Below, piece after piece: positions 12,327 through 23,405 of a DNA stretch of 64,000 bases. The stretch spans positions 7,824,273 through 7,888,272 of the forward strand of contig NC_033641.1 in the NCBI RefSeq assembly GCF_001540865.1, in the 5' to 3' direction. Made by a program: the position numbers and the translations under genes. Source of the stretch: Ananas comosus (lineage: Eukaryota > Streptophyta > Magnoliopsida > Poales > Bromeliaceae). The notes beneath the pieces are model-generated. The model had not been told where the DNA came from and made no database searches. It was given only the letters and a program-made list of their open reading frames with translations. The stretch's first letter is position 1. Each line of letters starts with the position of its first letter.

Positions 12327-12514
12327 AGTGGCACCAAAACGACGCCTTTGTGGAAGGCAACCCCAAGATAACCCTTTGGGAATATTTTGAAAGATTCTCT
12401 CAAATATTCCTTTTCACTTTATGGTTTATTAATGAGATTGAGTTTGAGAAGAATACTTTGTATATTGAGGGATAAATTTAAAAATTTTTAATATAAGTTC
12501 TCTTCTCTTCTTAA

Positions 12515-12855
12515 GGGGGTGTTTGTTTTCTCAGAAAAGCGTGGAAAATTTTTTTTCCAAGAAAAATGTTTTTCATAAAAAATATTTTTTTTTTCAGTTC
12601 TTATCGTTTGGTAAAAGAAGAAAAACTAGATTTTTCAAAAATTTATTTTCTAAATTTTATGGCAAATTAATATTTACGTTTTCTGAATTCTTTAGAAAAA
12701 ATAAAAAGCTTAGTTTTTCATAAAATTTGAAAAGAAGCTATTCAAAAAACCAAATTTCTTTAGAATCAAACAAATGAAAAACTAAAAAAAAAATATTTAT
12801 GAAATTTTTTTCTCATTATTTTTCACAATTTTCAGAGGAACTAAACAACACCCTC
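12515..12855. mobile_element. MITE, probably PIF/Harbinger- or hAT-like
   Basis: The ends are imperfect inverted repeats, GGGGGTGTTTGTTTT and AACTAAACAACACCCTC, around a very AT-rich core of AAAAATTTTT-type words that fold on each other. The flanks TAA and TAG could be a 3-bp target duplication with one change. No coding capacity. Confidence 0.5.
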
Positions 12856-13065
12856 TAGCTACCAGTTAAAAAGTTGGTTGCCACCCAACACAACCTTAAA
12901 AGCTGCACATAAACTACGGAGCTACCATATTTCTAACTTATCATCCACTAAGAATTTTAAACAAAACTACAAATCCCTATTCAGTTTTATTATTGGGCGT
13001 AATTATATGTCCTTTATAAAAGTAAACAAATTCCTTTATTTTCGAACTATTTGAATATATATATA

Positions 13066-13300
13066 GACCTAGGCTGAAATACTATGAATAGCACCAAGCT
13101 ATTGGTGCTATTAGGTTTTCAGCCCTTGGATGAAAAAATATACGATTAGGATTATGTGGGCCCTCTAGGGTTGAATGAGTTATTGGTTTAATAATATAAT
13201 CTAACGGATGAAAATAATCAAAGGATTAAATCTAACGGCGAAAAACTTGATAGTACCAAACGCTTAGTGCTATCGATAGCATCCCAGCCGAACTCTCTCT
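13066..13300. mobile_element. Family A inverted-repeat MITE, copy 1
   Basis: The left end has GGCTGAAATACTATGAATAG and the right end the inverted ATAGCATCCCAGCC. Both carry the small subterminal hairpin GCACCAAG...TTGGTGC or its variant. The core includes the family words AATCTAACGG, TGTGGGCCC and GGTTGAATGAG. It starts after an AT repeat and ends at a CT repeat. Confidence 0.7.
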
Positions 13301-13325
13301 CTCTCTCTCGAGATATATATATATA

Positions 13326-13555
13326 GTCCGGCTATGGTGCTTGTAAAAACACCAAGCACTTGGTACTTGTAACTTTTCCACTGTTAGATTTATCTTTTTG
13401 ATTATTTCCACTTGTTAAATTATACTAGGGGACTCAACCAATCACCCACTCAATTCTAGGGGACCATTATCATCCTAACCACACACCTCTTAATCCAAGG
13501 GTTACAAACCTACAAGCACCAATGACTTTGTACTTTTAAAAGTATAGGAGTTCAA

Positions 13556-13556
<1 letters not shown>
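13326..13556. mobile_element. Family A inverted-repeat MITE, copy 2
   Basis: TAGTCCGGCTATGGTGCTTG opens the copy. ACACCAAGCACTTGGTACTT forms the subterminal hairpin. The core words CCGTTAGA-like, CTCAACCAATCACCCACTCA and CATCCTAACCACACA recur in copies 3 to 6. It sits between an AT repeat and a CT repeat. Confidence 0.7.
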
Positions 13557-13600
<44 letters not shown>

Positions 13601-14870
13601 CTAGTCATATGCACGTTCAATGCACGTAAGACTTATTTGAAAATATCAAATAATTTTTTTTAAAAAATATATATTCATTTAAAGTTATTAATGAAATTGA
13701 AATATAGACTAACTATACTACTATTCCCCAATTATTACTGTTCAAATTAATTGGACTTAATTTGGAGAAAGATTTAAATATTTTTTACACCCTCAAAAAT
13801 ATATATATACACAAATTGATTTGAAAAAGATCGTAAAAATAGTAATACAATTTTAGAAGAATTTTGAATCCTATCGCTCATATTTTGAAAAGTTTTTGCA
13901 TGTTTTATACACTATATATACTTTATATTTGATAAACGTATATATAAAAATAAAAAAAATATCAAAAAAATATGCTAAAATAGTATAAATGCACATTAAA
14001 AAAATAAAAAAATTTCAGGTGAGATCAAAATACCTCTCTAATTATGACGAAGGTGGCGAAAGTGACAATGTGCTGGCGTTGACGATAACAATATGCTACG
14101 ATGTACTGGTGCTAGCGATGGGGACATATGAAAAATATTTGAGAAAAATATAGGTGAAAATAAAAAAGATGTTACTAAAAAAAATATGTCTTTAAAAAAA
14201 TATATTCTGTGTATGAATAAATATTATGATGAAATAAAGATTGGATAGTGTAGATATTATATGCAAAGATATGTAGATATTATATGCGAGTGTATTAAGA
14301 TATGTTCAATATTTGAGAAATGCATAAGATATTTTGGCGGGTATTACTTTTGAATATTTTACTAAAAAAAATTTAAAAATATAAAATTATATTTAATTAA
14401 TAATTTAGTTTTGCTTAGGTGGGTATTAAATCTTTTTAGTAATATTTTACATGATTGGCCCAAGTATTACGTGTGAGAAAGAAAATATTTGAAAAACACG
14501 TAAATAGGAGATAACGGATATTTTAAGAGAAAACATGTGTGAGAAACAAAATTTTTAAGGAACCTGTAGATATGATATAACGGATATTTTAAGTTACGAC
14601 GGGAATTACGTTTGAGAAAATGCGTAGATATTTGTAAAACGCGACGGGTATTTTTGTCAAGAAAAGTGACAGATACTTTTATTTTTAACCGTTGGATGAG
14701 ATCTAATGGTAAAAATTTAAGATCTATATTTAAGAATAAATTATTATTTGAAAAATTATTTGAAACGAATGGTTGCAAATTACTGGATATAAAAATATTA
14801 GTAGAAAAGATAGAGGTATTTTTGGAAAGGAAAAAATTTCAAAACTCACGCTTTTATAAGTAGTATATAT
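13601..14870 (-). mobile_element. Helitron-like element (3' terminus at 13601)
   Basis: Read on the minus strand, the low end is ACGTGCATTGAACGTGCATA followed by TGACTAG, with a T next to it. This fits a Helitron 3' end: a short imperfect palindrome, then CTAG inserted at A/T. The body is AT-rich and non-coding. The other end is placed before the AT repeat near 14870 and is a guess. No Rep-helicase frame is present, so any such element is non-autonomous. Confidence 0.38.
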
Positions 14871-14925
14871 ATATATATATATACTATAATAATATATACA
14901 TAGATTATAGACTATATATTATATA

Positions 14926-15486
14926 TAGTAGTGTCTTTAGGTGCTAATTAGGAGCACGAGCCTCCGTGCTCCTAAGCCGTTTTCCGATGATAGACTTTCC
15001 GAATTGACGATCGCTTTGTAGACTTGATCTAGCGTATTTGAACTATTTAGAAATAATTTTTGCGATTTTCGATATCATTTACCTAGTAAAATCGAAGGAT
15101 CAAAATCAGTAATTTTTAATGGTTGATATATGTCGTTTGCAAGTTTAACGGTGTAGAAGTATTCAAATCAGATGAAATTTTGATAGAAAAATTTTTATAA
15201 CTATTTATAACAAGATCAATATCTCTTGATTGAAAATTTTAGTGTTACATCATAACCTTTTGTGAGATTTTTTTTTCAACCGTTGATTTTGAATTCTTTC
15301 GATCACTAGGTAAATGATATCGAAAAACTCGCAAAAAATATTTTCTAGATAAGTTCAAATACGTTAGATCAAGTCTAACGGAGCCGATCGTCGATTTGAA
15401 AGTCCCATCATCGAAAACGACTTAGGAGCACGGAGGCTCCGTGCTCACGAGGCCTCCGTGCTCCTAATAGCACACAAGTCCTACTA
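14926..15486. mobile_element. Family B long-terminal-inverted-repeat element, copy 1
   Basis: About 560 bp. The left arm has AGGAGCACGAGCCTCCGTGC, TAGACTTGATCTAGCGTATT and GCGATTTTCGATATCATTTA. The right arm has the reverse complements AAATGATATCGAAAAACTCG, GTTAGATCAAGTCTAACGG and GAGCACGGAGGCTCCGTGCT. Each arm is roughly 190 bp, and each end carries its own small hairpin of the GAGCACGGAGGCTCCGTGCT type. AT repeats flank both sides. No reading frame. Confidence 0.75.
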
Positions 15487-15502
15487 TATATATATATATA
15501 TA

Positions 15503-15533
<31 letters not shown>

Positions 15534-15561
15534 AGAGAGAGAGAGAAGAGAGAGAGAGAGA

Positions 15562-16102
15562 AGTTGAGCTAGAATACTATCGATAACAAACGGGCTCCGT
15601 TGCCCATCCATTTGTTTCGATGATGGAGTCTCCAAATCGATGATCGGCACCATTGAACATGATCTATACCACTTGAAGTGTTTAGAAATCAAAATTTTAT
15701 ATATTTTCAATATTGTTCTCTTATCTATCGAGTGGACACAAAAATAAACGGCTAAAAATGAAATTCTTTAAAAATGATGATAGGCAGTCTTGTAATCAAG
15801 ATCAAGAGTATAGATCTTGTTTAAAATAGTTTAAAGAATTTTCTAACAAAAATTAATAATTTTGATATCTTTACGCGTTAAACACAGAAAAACGCATCAT
15901 ATCGACCATTGAAAATTACAAATTTTGAAACTCTTTGAATCATTAGTCAAATGATGTCAAAAAGATTTGAAAATTTAATTTCTAAACACTTCAAGTGGTA
16001 TAATCATGTTCAACGGTATCGATCGTCGATTGAAGGCTCTATCATCGAAACAAATGGGTGGCAACGGAGCTCATTTACTATCGATAGCCATTCTAGCTCA
16101 CT
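15562..16102. mobile_element. Family B-like element, copy 2 (variant termini)
   Basis: The left end GAGCTAGAATACTATCGATA is repeated in inverse at the right end (ATCGATAGCCATTCTAGCTC). The arms contain ACGGGCTCCGTTGCCCATCC and the inverse TGGGTGGCAACGGAGC. The ends differ from other B copies but the two-arm architecture and size are the same. GA repeats lie on the left and CT repeats on the right. Confidence 0.65.
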
Positions 16103-16172
16103 TCTCTTCTCTCTCTTCCTCTCTCTTCTCTCTCTCTCTCTCCTCTCTCTACATATACTATATATATATATA

Positions 16173-16409
16173 TAATCCGGCTAGGATACTATCGATAACA
16201 TCAAGTGTTTGGTGCTATCAGTTTTTGGTGTATCAAGTTTTTCACTGTTAGATTTAACGCCTTTGACTATTTTACCCGTTAGATTATACGATTAAACAAA
16301 TAACTCACTCAACCTTTGAGGGCCACATCATTCTAACCGTAAATTTTTTTCATCCAAGGCCGAAAACCTAATAGCACAAATAGCTTGGTGCTGATTAATA
16401 GTTTCCAGC

Positions 16410-16412
<3 letters not shown>
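16173..16412. mobile_element. Family A MITE, copy 3
   Basis: Opens with TAATCCGGCTAGGATACTAT, has the hairpin TCAAGTGTTTGGTGCTATCA, and closes with the inverse GCTTGGTGCTGATTAATAG. The core words CACTGTTAGATTTAACG and CATTCTAACCGT are shared with the other copies. AT repeats on both sides. Confidence 0.7.
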
Positions 16413-16452
<40 letters not shown>

Positions 16453-16475
16453 ATATATATATATATATATATATA

Positions 16476-16815
16476 GAGTCCGGCTGGGATACTATGAGAT
16501 AGCACCGAACATTGGTGCTATCAAGTTTTCTACCGTTATATTTACCTCTTTTATCATTTCATCTGTTTGATTATACTATTCAACTAACCACCACTCAACC
16601 TAGGGCCCACATCATCAACCGCACATCTTTTAATCCAGAGGCAGAAAACTTAATAGCACTAAGTCATTGGTGCTATTAATAGTATTCGCCTAGTTATATA
16701 TATATATATATATTGGACTTTTGGTTGATAGTATGACTAACGGATGAAAATGGTCAACAAGGGTAGATCTAACGACAGAAAACTCTCAAAACACCAAGCG
16801 CTTGGTGTTATAGAT
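16476..16815. mobile_element. Family A MITE, copy 4, plus an adjacent half copy
   Basis: Copy 4 (16476-16697) opens with AGAGTCCGGCTGGGATACTA and closes with GGTGCTATTAATAGTATTCG. After an AT repeat, 16715-16815 holds one arm only, including CTAACGGATGAAAATGGTC and ACACCAAGCGCTTGGTGTTA. It looks like half of another copy cut by a CT repeat. Confidence 0.6.
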
Positions 16816-16961
16816 ACTCTCTCCCTCTCTCTCTATCTTCCAGTGTGGCATTGCTTCTCTCTCTCAGTTTCTTCTCCCGTTCCCCTCCCTCGTCCTTCCT
16901 CCTCTCTTCTCTCTTATATATACATATACTATATTTTATATATCACTATATCCCATATTAA

Positions 16962-17472
16962 TCAGGTCTCATGAGCTAGGAACGGGCCTTCATCTTCTTA
17001 AGTCGTTTTTAATGATAGAATCTCGAATTGATAGGAACCGGTTAAAACTTGTCTAAGAGATTTACCAAATTATCTAAAAATTAAATTCAATAATTTTAAA
17101 ATTTATTTACGTAGTGAATCAAAGGTACAAATGAAATATTTGATGCCTATATGGGCTTCTATTGTTTAATGCGTTCAAACACGCAATCTTTTGGATAGAA
17201 TTTTCCTTTATAACTATTTAGATAATTTTGATAACTTCGATCATAAGGGATTGAAAAGATACTAAATTTATTTTCACAAGGTTATTCATTTTTTACGTTT
17301 TATGTTTTCGACTTCTTCAATCGGATCAATTTACATGTATAAAATTTAGTTTCTAGACCGTTATATGAATATCTATTTTCAACTTAACAGTTTGCTTATT
17401 CGGATTCCCTTATCATCTAAAACCGACTTAGGAGGATGAAGGCCCTCATGCCTCCTAAAAGGATAGAGTTTG
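16962..17472. mobile_element. Family B element, copy 3 (diverged)
   Basis: The left arm has GGGCCTTCATCTTCTTAAGT and ACTTGTCTAAGAGATTT. The right arm has AAAACCGACTTAGGAGGATG and AAGGCCCTCATGCCTCCTAA. The layout matches copy 1 but the arms are more diverged and the middle is hard to align. Confidence 0.55.
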
Positions 17473-17815
17473 GATTATATAAATATATATATACTATACT
17501 ACTATATTACTATATATTATATATATAATATAATACTAATTTGATTTACACAATCTTTCTCTACTTCTATAGCTTGGTAGGATTATTAGCAGTGATTATT
17601 CATTGTTGTGGAATGGAAGAAAGTGAAGTAAACCAATTGTGGAGAGTCTTGGGTCAAGAGCAAATATATATGGAACTGAAATGATAGGCTCAACATAGCG
17701 TGGTCATGTGAACTAAGAAGTGGCATAAGGGGCATGATTGACCGGGGGCATCAGTCACACTTAGGTTTAGAGGTTATTCCAATGCAACTCATTGTGGGGC
17801 ATGGCTAGATAGGGA

Positions 17816-18602
17816 GCTGTCTCGTGCTCTCAGAGGAGACGCACGCAGGCGAGACCAGCTCACATGAGGCGTGCTTCAGATTGATGGATGTTTTTCGAAA
17901 TCTGATCGATGGGATCCGCTCTCTTCCCTCCGCTTTACTTGATCTACAGTATTTAAAGTTTCTAGAAAAGTTAATTTTTGCGATTTTTCAGATACATGTC
18001 TACCTACCTATTCTCTCAGCACACATACCGAACAAGAGGTTAACAAAATCAAGTAATTTTTAACGGCCTGAAAATAAGAAATTATACAAGAAGTGGTGAT
18101 AGATAGACGGAAATTAAAAATGGGTTTCAGAGTCCAAGTTCCTATATAAATATATATCGATTGTTGTGAAGCGTAGTAGAGGAATCCATGGAATAAGGAC
18201 ACACTGCTTCTCTATCTATACCTGGAATTTTCAATCTGATTTGAATACTGTTGTCGACATAGCTGTTTATATCGGAGCATAATTCTAAACACATACAATG
18301 ATTATGAAATTGATATAAGATACACCCTTTAAGAATATTAAGTGATGACATGCTCGCACAACATGCTCAATGTCATATAGCCCTTATGTTACATGATCAC
18401 TAATATAATTGGAATGCCTATTAAGAACAACGCTAAAATATTCTAAAAACTTCAAATGCGTAGAATAAAATAGGCTCTGACACCAGGCAAGCGCGAACCG
18501 TCACCAATGGTGACATTCACTGATTCGAAAATTCCATCATGAAAACGACCAGGAGACACGCAGGCCTCCGTGCCTCCTGAGAGCACAGCAGCCCTGCTCT
18601 AT
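17816..18602. mobile_element. Family B element, copy 4 (expanded and rearranged)
   Basis: The left part carries CTGATCGATGGGATCCGCTC and CTTGATCTACAGTATTTAAA. The right end carries GGAGACACGCAGGCCTCCGT and GCACAGCAGCCCTGCTC. It is some 200 bp longer than other copies, so another sequence has entered or the copy is rearranged. A (TA)-rich patch lies inside at about 18140. Confidence 0.45.
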
Positions 18603-18649
18603 AATATATACCTATATATATATATATAATATATATGTATATATATATA

Positions 18650-18898
18650 TAGAGTCCGGCTACTATGCTATTAATAGACGAAGCACTTGGTGCTACCCCA
18701 GTTTTCTTCCGCCGTTAGATCTACCATTTTGATTAATTTCTCACCCGTTAATCATACTATGTCAATCAACACTCACTCAACCCTACGGGAAAAAAACCCC
18801 ACATCATCCTAACCACACATTCTCCTTTAATCCAATGGCCAAAAACTTTGGTAGCCACCAATGACTTGATGCTATTAATAGTATCATTTAAGCCTAGT
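18650..18898. mobile_element. Family A MITE, copy 5
   Basis: Starts AGAGTCCGGCTACTATGCTA, has GAAGCACTTGGTGCTACC and CCGCCGTTAGATCTACC, and ends in TGACTTGATGCTATTAATAG. Several small insertions relative to copies 2-4, such as an AAAAAACCCC run, make it the most irregular copy. AT repeats surround it. Confidence 0.6.
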
Positions 18899-19011
18899 TC
18901 TATAATATATACATATATATATACCTATATATAATATATACTAGTATTGTATATATTATATATTATATTATATATTATTTATATATATATATATTATATA
19001 TTTATATAGAG

Positions 19012-19548
19012 CAGCGGGTGCTGTGTCTCGGGGCACGGAGGCCTCCGTCTCTGAGGTGTTTCGAGTGATGGAGTTTTTCTGAATCGCGATCGGCGGCCTG
19101 TTAAATGATCTAAGGTATTTAAGTTTTCTAGAAAATATTTTGCGATTTTTTCGTATATTTACTAGAATGAAAGGATTCAAATTCAATAATTTAACGCCTG
19201 AAATAAAAAGTCTATAAAATAGTAGGTAGTATAGCCTAAGTTTTCGATTAGAATATAGATCTTGGTTGTAGCTAGTATAATATTTTTATCCAAATTTATT
19301 GATTTGAAATTTCTCAGCGTTAACTTGCAACGGCAAGATTAAACGATTAAAATTTAGATTTGAATTTCGATTCACTTGTAAATGATATCCCCGAAAATCG
19401 AAAATTATTTTCTAACTTCAAATGCGCTGAGATCAGGTTACCACAACAACCAAGCGGGGATCGTTGATTCGATTTCATCATCGAAACGACTCAGGAGCAG
19501 GGGCTCCTGTGCTCCTGAGGAGCACAGAGCCTTGCTTATATTATTATA
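19012..19548. mobile_element. Family B element, copy 5
   Basis: The left end has GGGGCACGGAGGCCTCCGTC and the right end GAGCAGGGGCTCCTGTGCTC with GGAGCACAGAGCCTTGC. The internal arms keep GCGATTTTTTCG and AATGATATCCCCGAAAATCG. Both flanks are AT repeats. Confidence 0.6.
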
Positions 19549-19582
19549 TTTATATATAGTATATATATATATATATTATATA

Positions 19583-19800
19583 TAGAGTCCGGTATATGCT
19601 GTATTATGCACGGCAAGATTGGTGTACAAGTTTTCCGCCGTTAGATCTTTTGATATTTTCACGTTAATAATCTATTATCATTATCATCAACCCTCGGGGC
19701 GCACATCATCTAACCACAACATCTATTAATCAATGGGCCAAAAACTTTTGGTTTGATCGATGACTTTGATGTATTTAATAGTATATTAGCCCTAGTTTTA
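19583..19800. mobile_element. Family A MITE, copy 6 (shortened)
   Basis: AGAGTCCGGTATATGCTGTA and CCGCCGTTAGATCTTTTGAT identify the family. Compared with other copies many single bases are missing throughout, for example in the conserved CTCAACC and TAACCACA parts. Flanked by AT repeats and, to the right, a (GA)n tract at about 19929-19965. Confidence 0.55.
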
Positions 19801-19927
19801 TATATTTATATTATATATATATAATATATATATTATTGAGAGAGAGATGAGAGAGGCGGGAGACCGGCGGCAGAATAGGGGAGAGAGAGAGAGGAATCAT
19901 CGGGAGCTGGGGCTTGCGAGGAGGAGC

Positions 19928-19967
<40 letters not shown>

Positions 19968-21122
19968 TAGTGTCCCTGAGGTTCAGCTGCCTGTGTGACT
20001 TCAGCATCTGTGGCTTGTCGACACGTCTGGTGGGTGTCGAGACAAGTCGGAGTCGTTTTGGTGCGAATTGGACGCAAAACGGACTCGACGTAGTGCGTGA
20101 GTGGAGAGCTGACACTGAAATCTGCAAAGTGCAGGATTTCAGTGTTGAGTACCGGTACCTGGGGAGGAGTACCGGTACCCCAGTGAGATTGCTTATTACG
20201 CCCCGGGGTCTCTTTTTGATTTAAAAGTCAATGCGGAAGTGCCTTGATTTTTTTTTTCTTTTTTCTTTTTGAAAAATCTGACCCCCAGGGTATGCCAGAT
20301 CCGCCACAAATATAGAGAGTCTACTGTTCACACGAACAGAGTCTTCCTTATATTTGCACGGCGTCGCACAAGTACAAGATATACAATACAAGATACAACC
20401 ACCATATATGAATATCCACACATCCATACACCATTCACATTCACATTCAATACATCACAATTATCCATAATTCCACCTCTATCAGTTTAAAATGTTTCCT
20501 ATCCGGAAACTCGTTTTGAAATACTAATAAACAGGAAAACCAGAAAATCCTTATAAAAACTGTTTCTCACACGGAAATCCTTTTTCTTTAAAACTTGTTA
20601 CCACGAGGGGTAACCATGTTCATTTTTGCAAGAATCATAAATCCATTATTCTATTCACGAAATCCCAATTATTCAATTAACATAAATTACTGAACCATAA
20701 TTACTTTCTAAGTCATTTATTAAAAGGAACTGAGTTTAAGAATTAAACCAAATGGACGGGTCCGAAAGCTCTACTGATTGCTAAGTGCGCTCCTCATGAA
20801 CCGTCCCACTAGGACCCGCAACGTCATTTGTAATGGGGCTGAGGGGTGAGAACATGTACACATATCTCCCCTCTCAGAGGGTACCGCAAGCTGACGAGGG
20901 CGAAGGGTACTCACCAGTCATGGAGGATAACAACAAGTATAGACAGATAATGGTAATACAGTAGCAATGATAAATAAGGAACGAGATATGTATATATGAA
21001 TCACTACCGCTACTATATGCATGCATCAACCGGACGAGAAGTCCAAAATAACCAATCAGAAACTTTGCCCTGTTGGTCCGCACGGAAGACCTCAAGCCTG
21101 TGCCACTGCCACTCTACTTATA

Positions 21123-21195
21123 TATAACCCAAGGTAGCCTATGGGCTCACAGGTTGCATATAACCCAAGGTAGCCTATGGGCTCACGGGTTGGCA
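21123..21195. repeat. 36-bp direct repeat, two copies
   Basis: TATAACCCAAGGTAGCCTAT followed by GGGCTCAC and GGTTG occurs twice in a row with a 36-bp period and one A/G difference. It lies in the presumed LTR. Confidence 0.85.
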
Positions 21196-22434
21196 CATCC
21201 AACCACTTTTTCGGAAAAAAATACTTAGCCGCGGTGGATCAGACCGATGGTGTTCGTGAAATGCGAACGAGTATGTGGCTATGTGGCGATCGATGCTGAT
21301 ATGCTCAATAGCCAACCGTCGGCAACTAGCCAACAATCCTGCCCCTCAGGGCATACCGACTGTGTAGGTCATCAAATAGTCCAACCGACCAAGTAGGTCA
21401 CGATAACAAAAGTAGTAAACCGGTCGAATAGGTCACAGATACGAGATACAAGAACTGACCAGCTAGGTCACCGATCTCACATGAAATTATAAACCTGCTC
21501 TACTCCTACTCATGATACTCGACATGAAAATAACCGAGTAGAACAAAACAGGAACAACATGGGTGCTAGGCTCAACACTATATATATACAAGATAACAAC
21601 AAGAGAACAAGGGTAAGAAGATGTCACCGAGCGTGCACCACTGTACCGACTTCGGATCGAAGTACCTACCTGTACGTACGTAGCACTGATCTCTCGACTG
21701 CGAAAGAAGGTCGACCGGACCTACGAAGGGTTCACCGGGTTAGTATCCAACCCACATATATGAAACACAATCTCACATTCCCCACTAGTAAACCTACGAA
21801 AATCGGTTTCCCAAACCGATTGCCGTAACTCGCTGGAAGTCCCGAAACTCGCACCGGGACTCCGCCGGGACCCACAAACTGTCTTGGAACTCACCGACTT
21901 GTGTCACAAGTCGCCCGCTGCTACTAAACACAATTATTTGTGTGACCAGGCAGCAAACACACATCCTCACCTCGAAATGATTATCGTCGGATAATTGTTA
22001 CGATCTGGGTTTTCGGAAGTGTCTAATTTGACACCGGAACCCACCGTCGCTCACCCGTCATTTTCGAACCCTTGAAACGACATGAGTGACCAGCCAACAA
22101 GTCTCAGCGTGAACACAAATTAATCGTGAGGCACCGTCGGAAGAATTCCGAACCGAAAACACGTCCCATCTGCGGATTTCTCCGAAAAACGCATCGAAAA
22201 TCAACATCTGGATTTCGAGAAGGCCTGGGGCCTTGGATAACTAGTCCAGAGGTCACCCGCTGCCCGCACACGCTGCCAACAGCAACCACAAAGTATTCAA
22301 TTGCATAAAAATCCTTACGACTACATAAAATCACATCATTTTATGTGATTTTCGGGGTTTTACGGCCCGTTAGCGCAAACCGAGGATTTCCTGACCGGGC
22401 CGTGACACCCGCTATTAGATCTTGACGTACCAGA

Positions 22435-22470
22435 GGCCATGCTCCGAAGCTCACACTTCGGAGCATGGCC
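22435..22470. repeat. Perfect 15-bp inverted repeat (hairpin) with 6-nt loop
   Basis: GGCCATGCTCCGAAG, loop CTCACA, then CTTCGGAGCATGGCC. The stem is exact over 15 bp. It lies at the edge of the GC-rich zone of the presumed LTR, just after the low-GC part, and would fold strongly in RNA of either strand. Confidence 0.9.
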
Positions 22471-23405
22471 GGCCACTATGGCGAGAGCACAAGCGACGCG
22501 AACTTCAGTGAAAAAGCGCGTACAGCGCCTAACCGCGTTAAGCACGCAAACCGGGGCATCGCTGACCCCAACGGAGGTGAGCATGATGTTCAGCACGAAT
22601 CAGGGATCATCGTGCTCACTTTCGGGAGTGTCGGGATGTCCTCGGATTGCCGGAAAGGCGACCGGAACCCGAAATAGTGCACAGAAACAACAACTAGACT
22701 TACCGGAGCAAAGTACGGCACATGACGGCCGGATGGCGGGCGCTCCGGTAAGGGGAGGTCGCAGCTGGTCAGAGGGGGCCCGAGCACGCACTGACCGGCA
22801 GCAGGAGGCGGCCAGTGGCGCGGTAGAGCAGCATGCATCCGTGTGGCTTGGCTCGGGTTCGAGAAACAACGGCGGCCGGGGGAGTGCCGGGGTGACGGCG
22901 GCACGTCACCGGAGAATAAGGGAGTACAGCGCGCCCTACGGTGGGCCGCGGCGACGCGCGGAGGCCAAGATGGCTCTGCCTCGGCCCACTTTGGGTCTCG
23001 GCGGCCGCAGGGAGCACGAGCGGCGGCAGCAGGGAGCACGAACGGCGGCCGACGGGGGCGGCGCGAGGAAGGTCGTCGGAGACCCAGGAGGGCGGCGCGA
23101 CCGATCTAAGGGGCGATGGCACGCGGGCCTCGAGTTCAGCTGAGTTCGGGCTGGGCTGACCGCGGGTGGCTGCGGATCCCACAAGCGGCGCCGAGGGCAC
23201 ATGTGGACGGCGGGGGCCGGCGGGGATGATGCCGGAGGTCGGTCTCGGCTAGGGGGTAGAGGCCCAACGCCAGTGGGTGACTTCCTGAAATCTATGGCTG
23301 AGAATGTGGCACAAGATGGAGAGGGTGATAGAGAGGAGGCAGATGCCGGAATTGTGGCGACCGTGGGTGCTTGCCGGCGGCCGGTGTGCGCGCACAGCTA
23401 GGGCA
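22440..23405 (-). other. GC-rich leader-like zone of the presumed LTR
   Basis: About 1 kb of GC-rich DNA that is open in several frames on both strands. Predicted peptides are low-complexity, rich in R, G, A and P, with no domain. I interpret it as untranslated LTR/leader sequence, not a gene. The high GC explains the many stop-free frames. Confidence 0.55.

Noticed and set aside
22439..23202. Overlapping GC-rich open frames of up to 234 codons on both strands
   Set aside because: The peptides are low-complexity R/G/A/P sequences without domains, and high GC removes stops in all frames. They lie in a presumed LTR.
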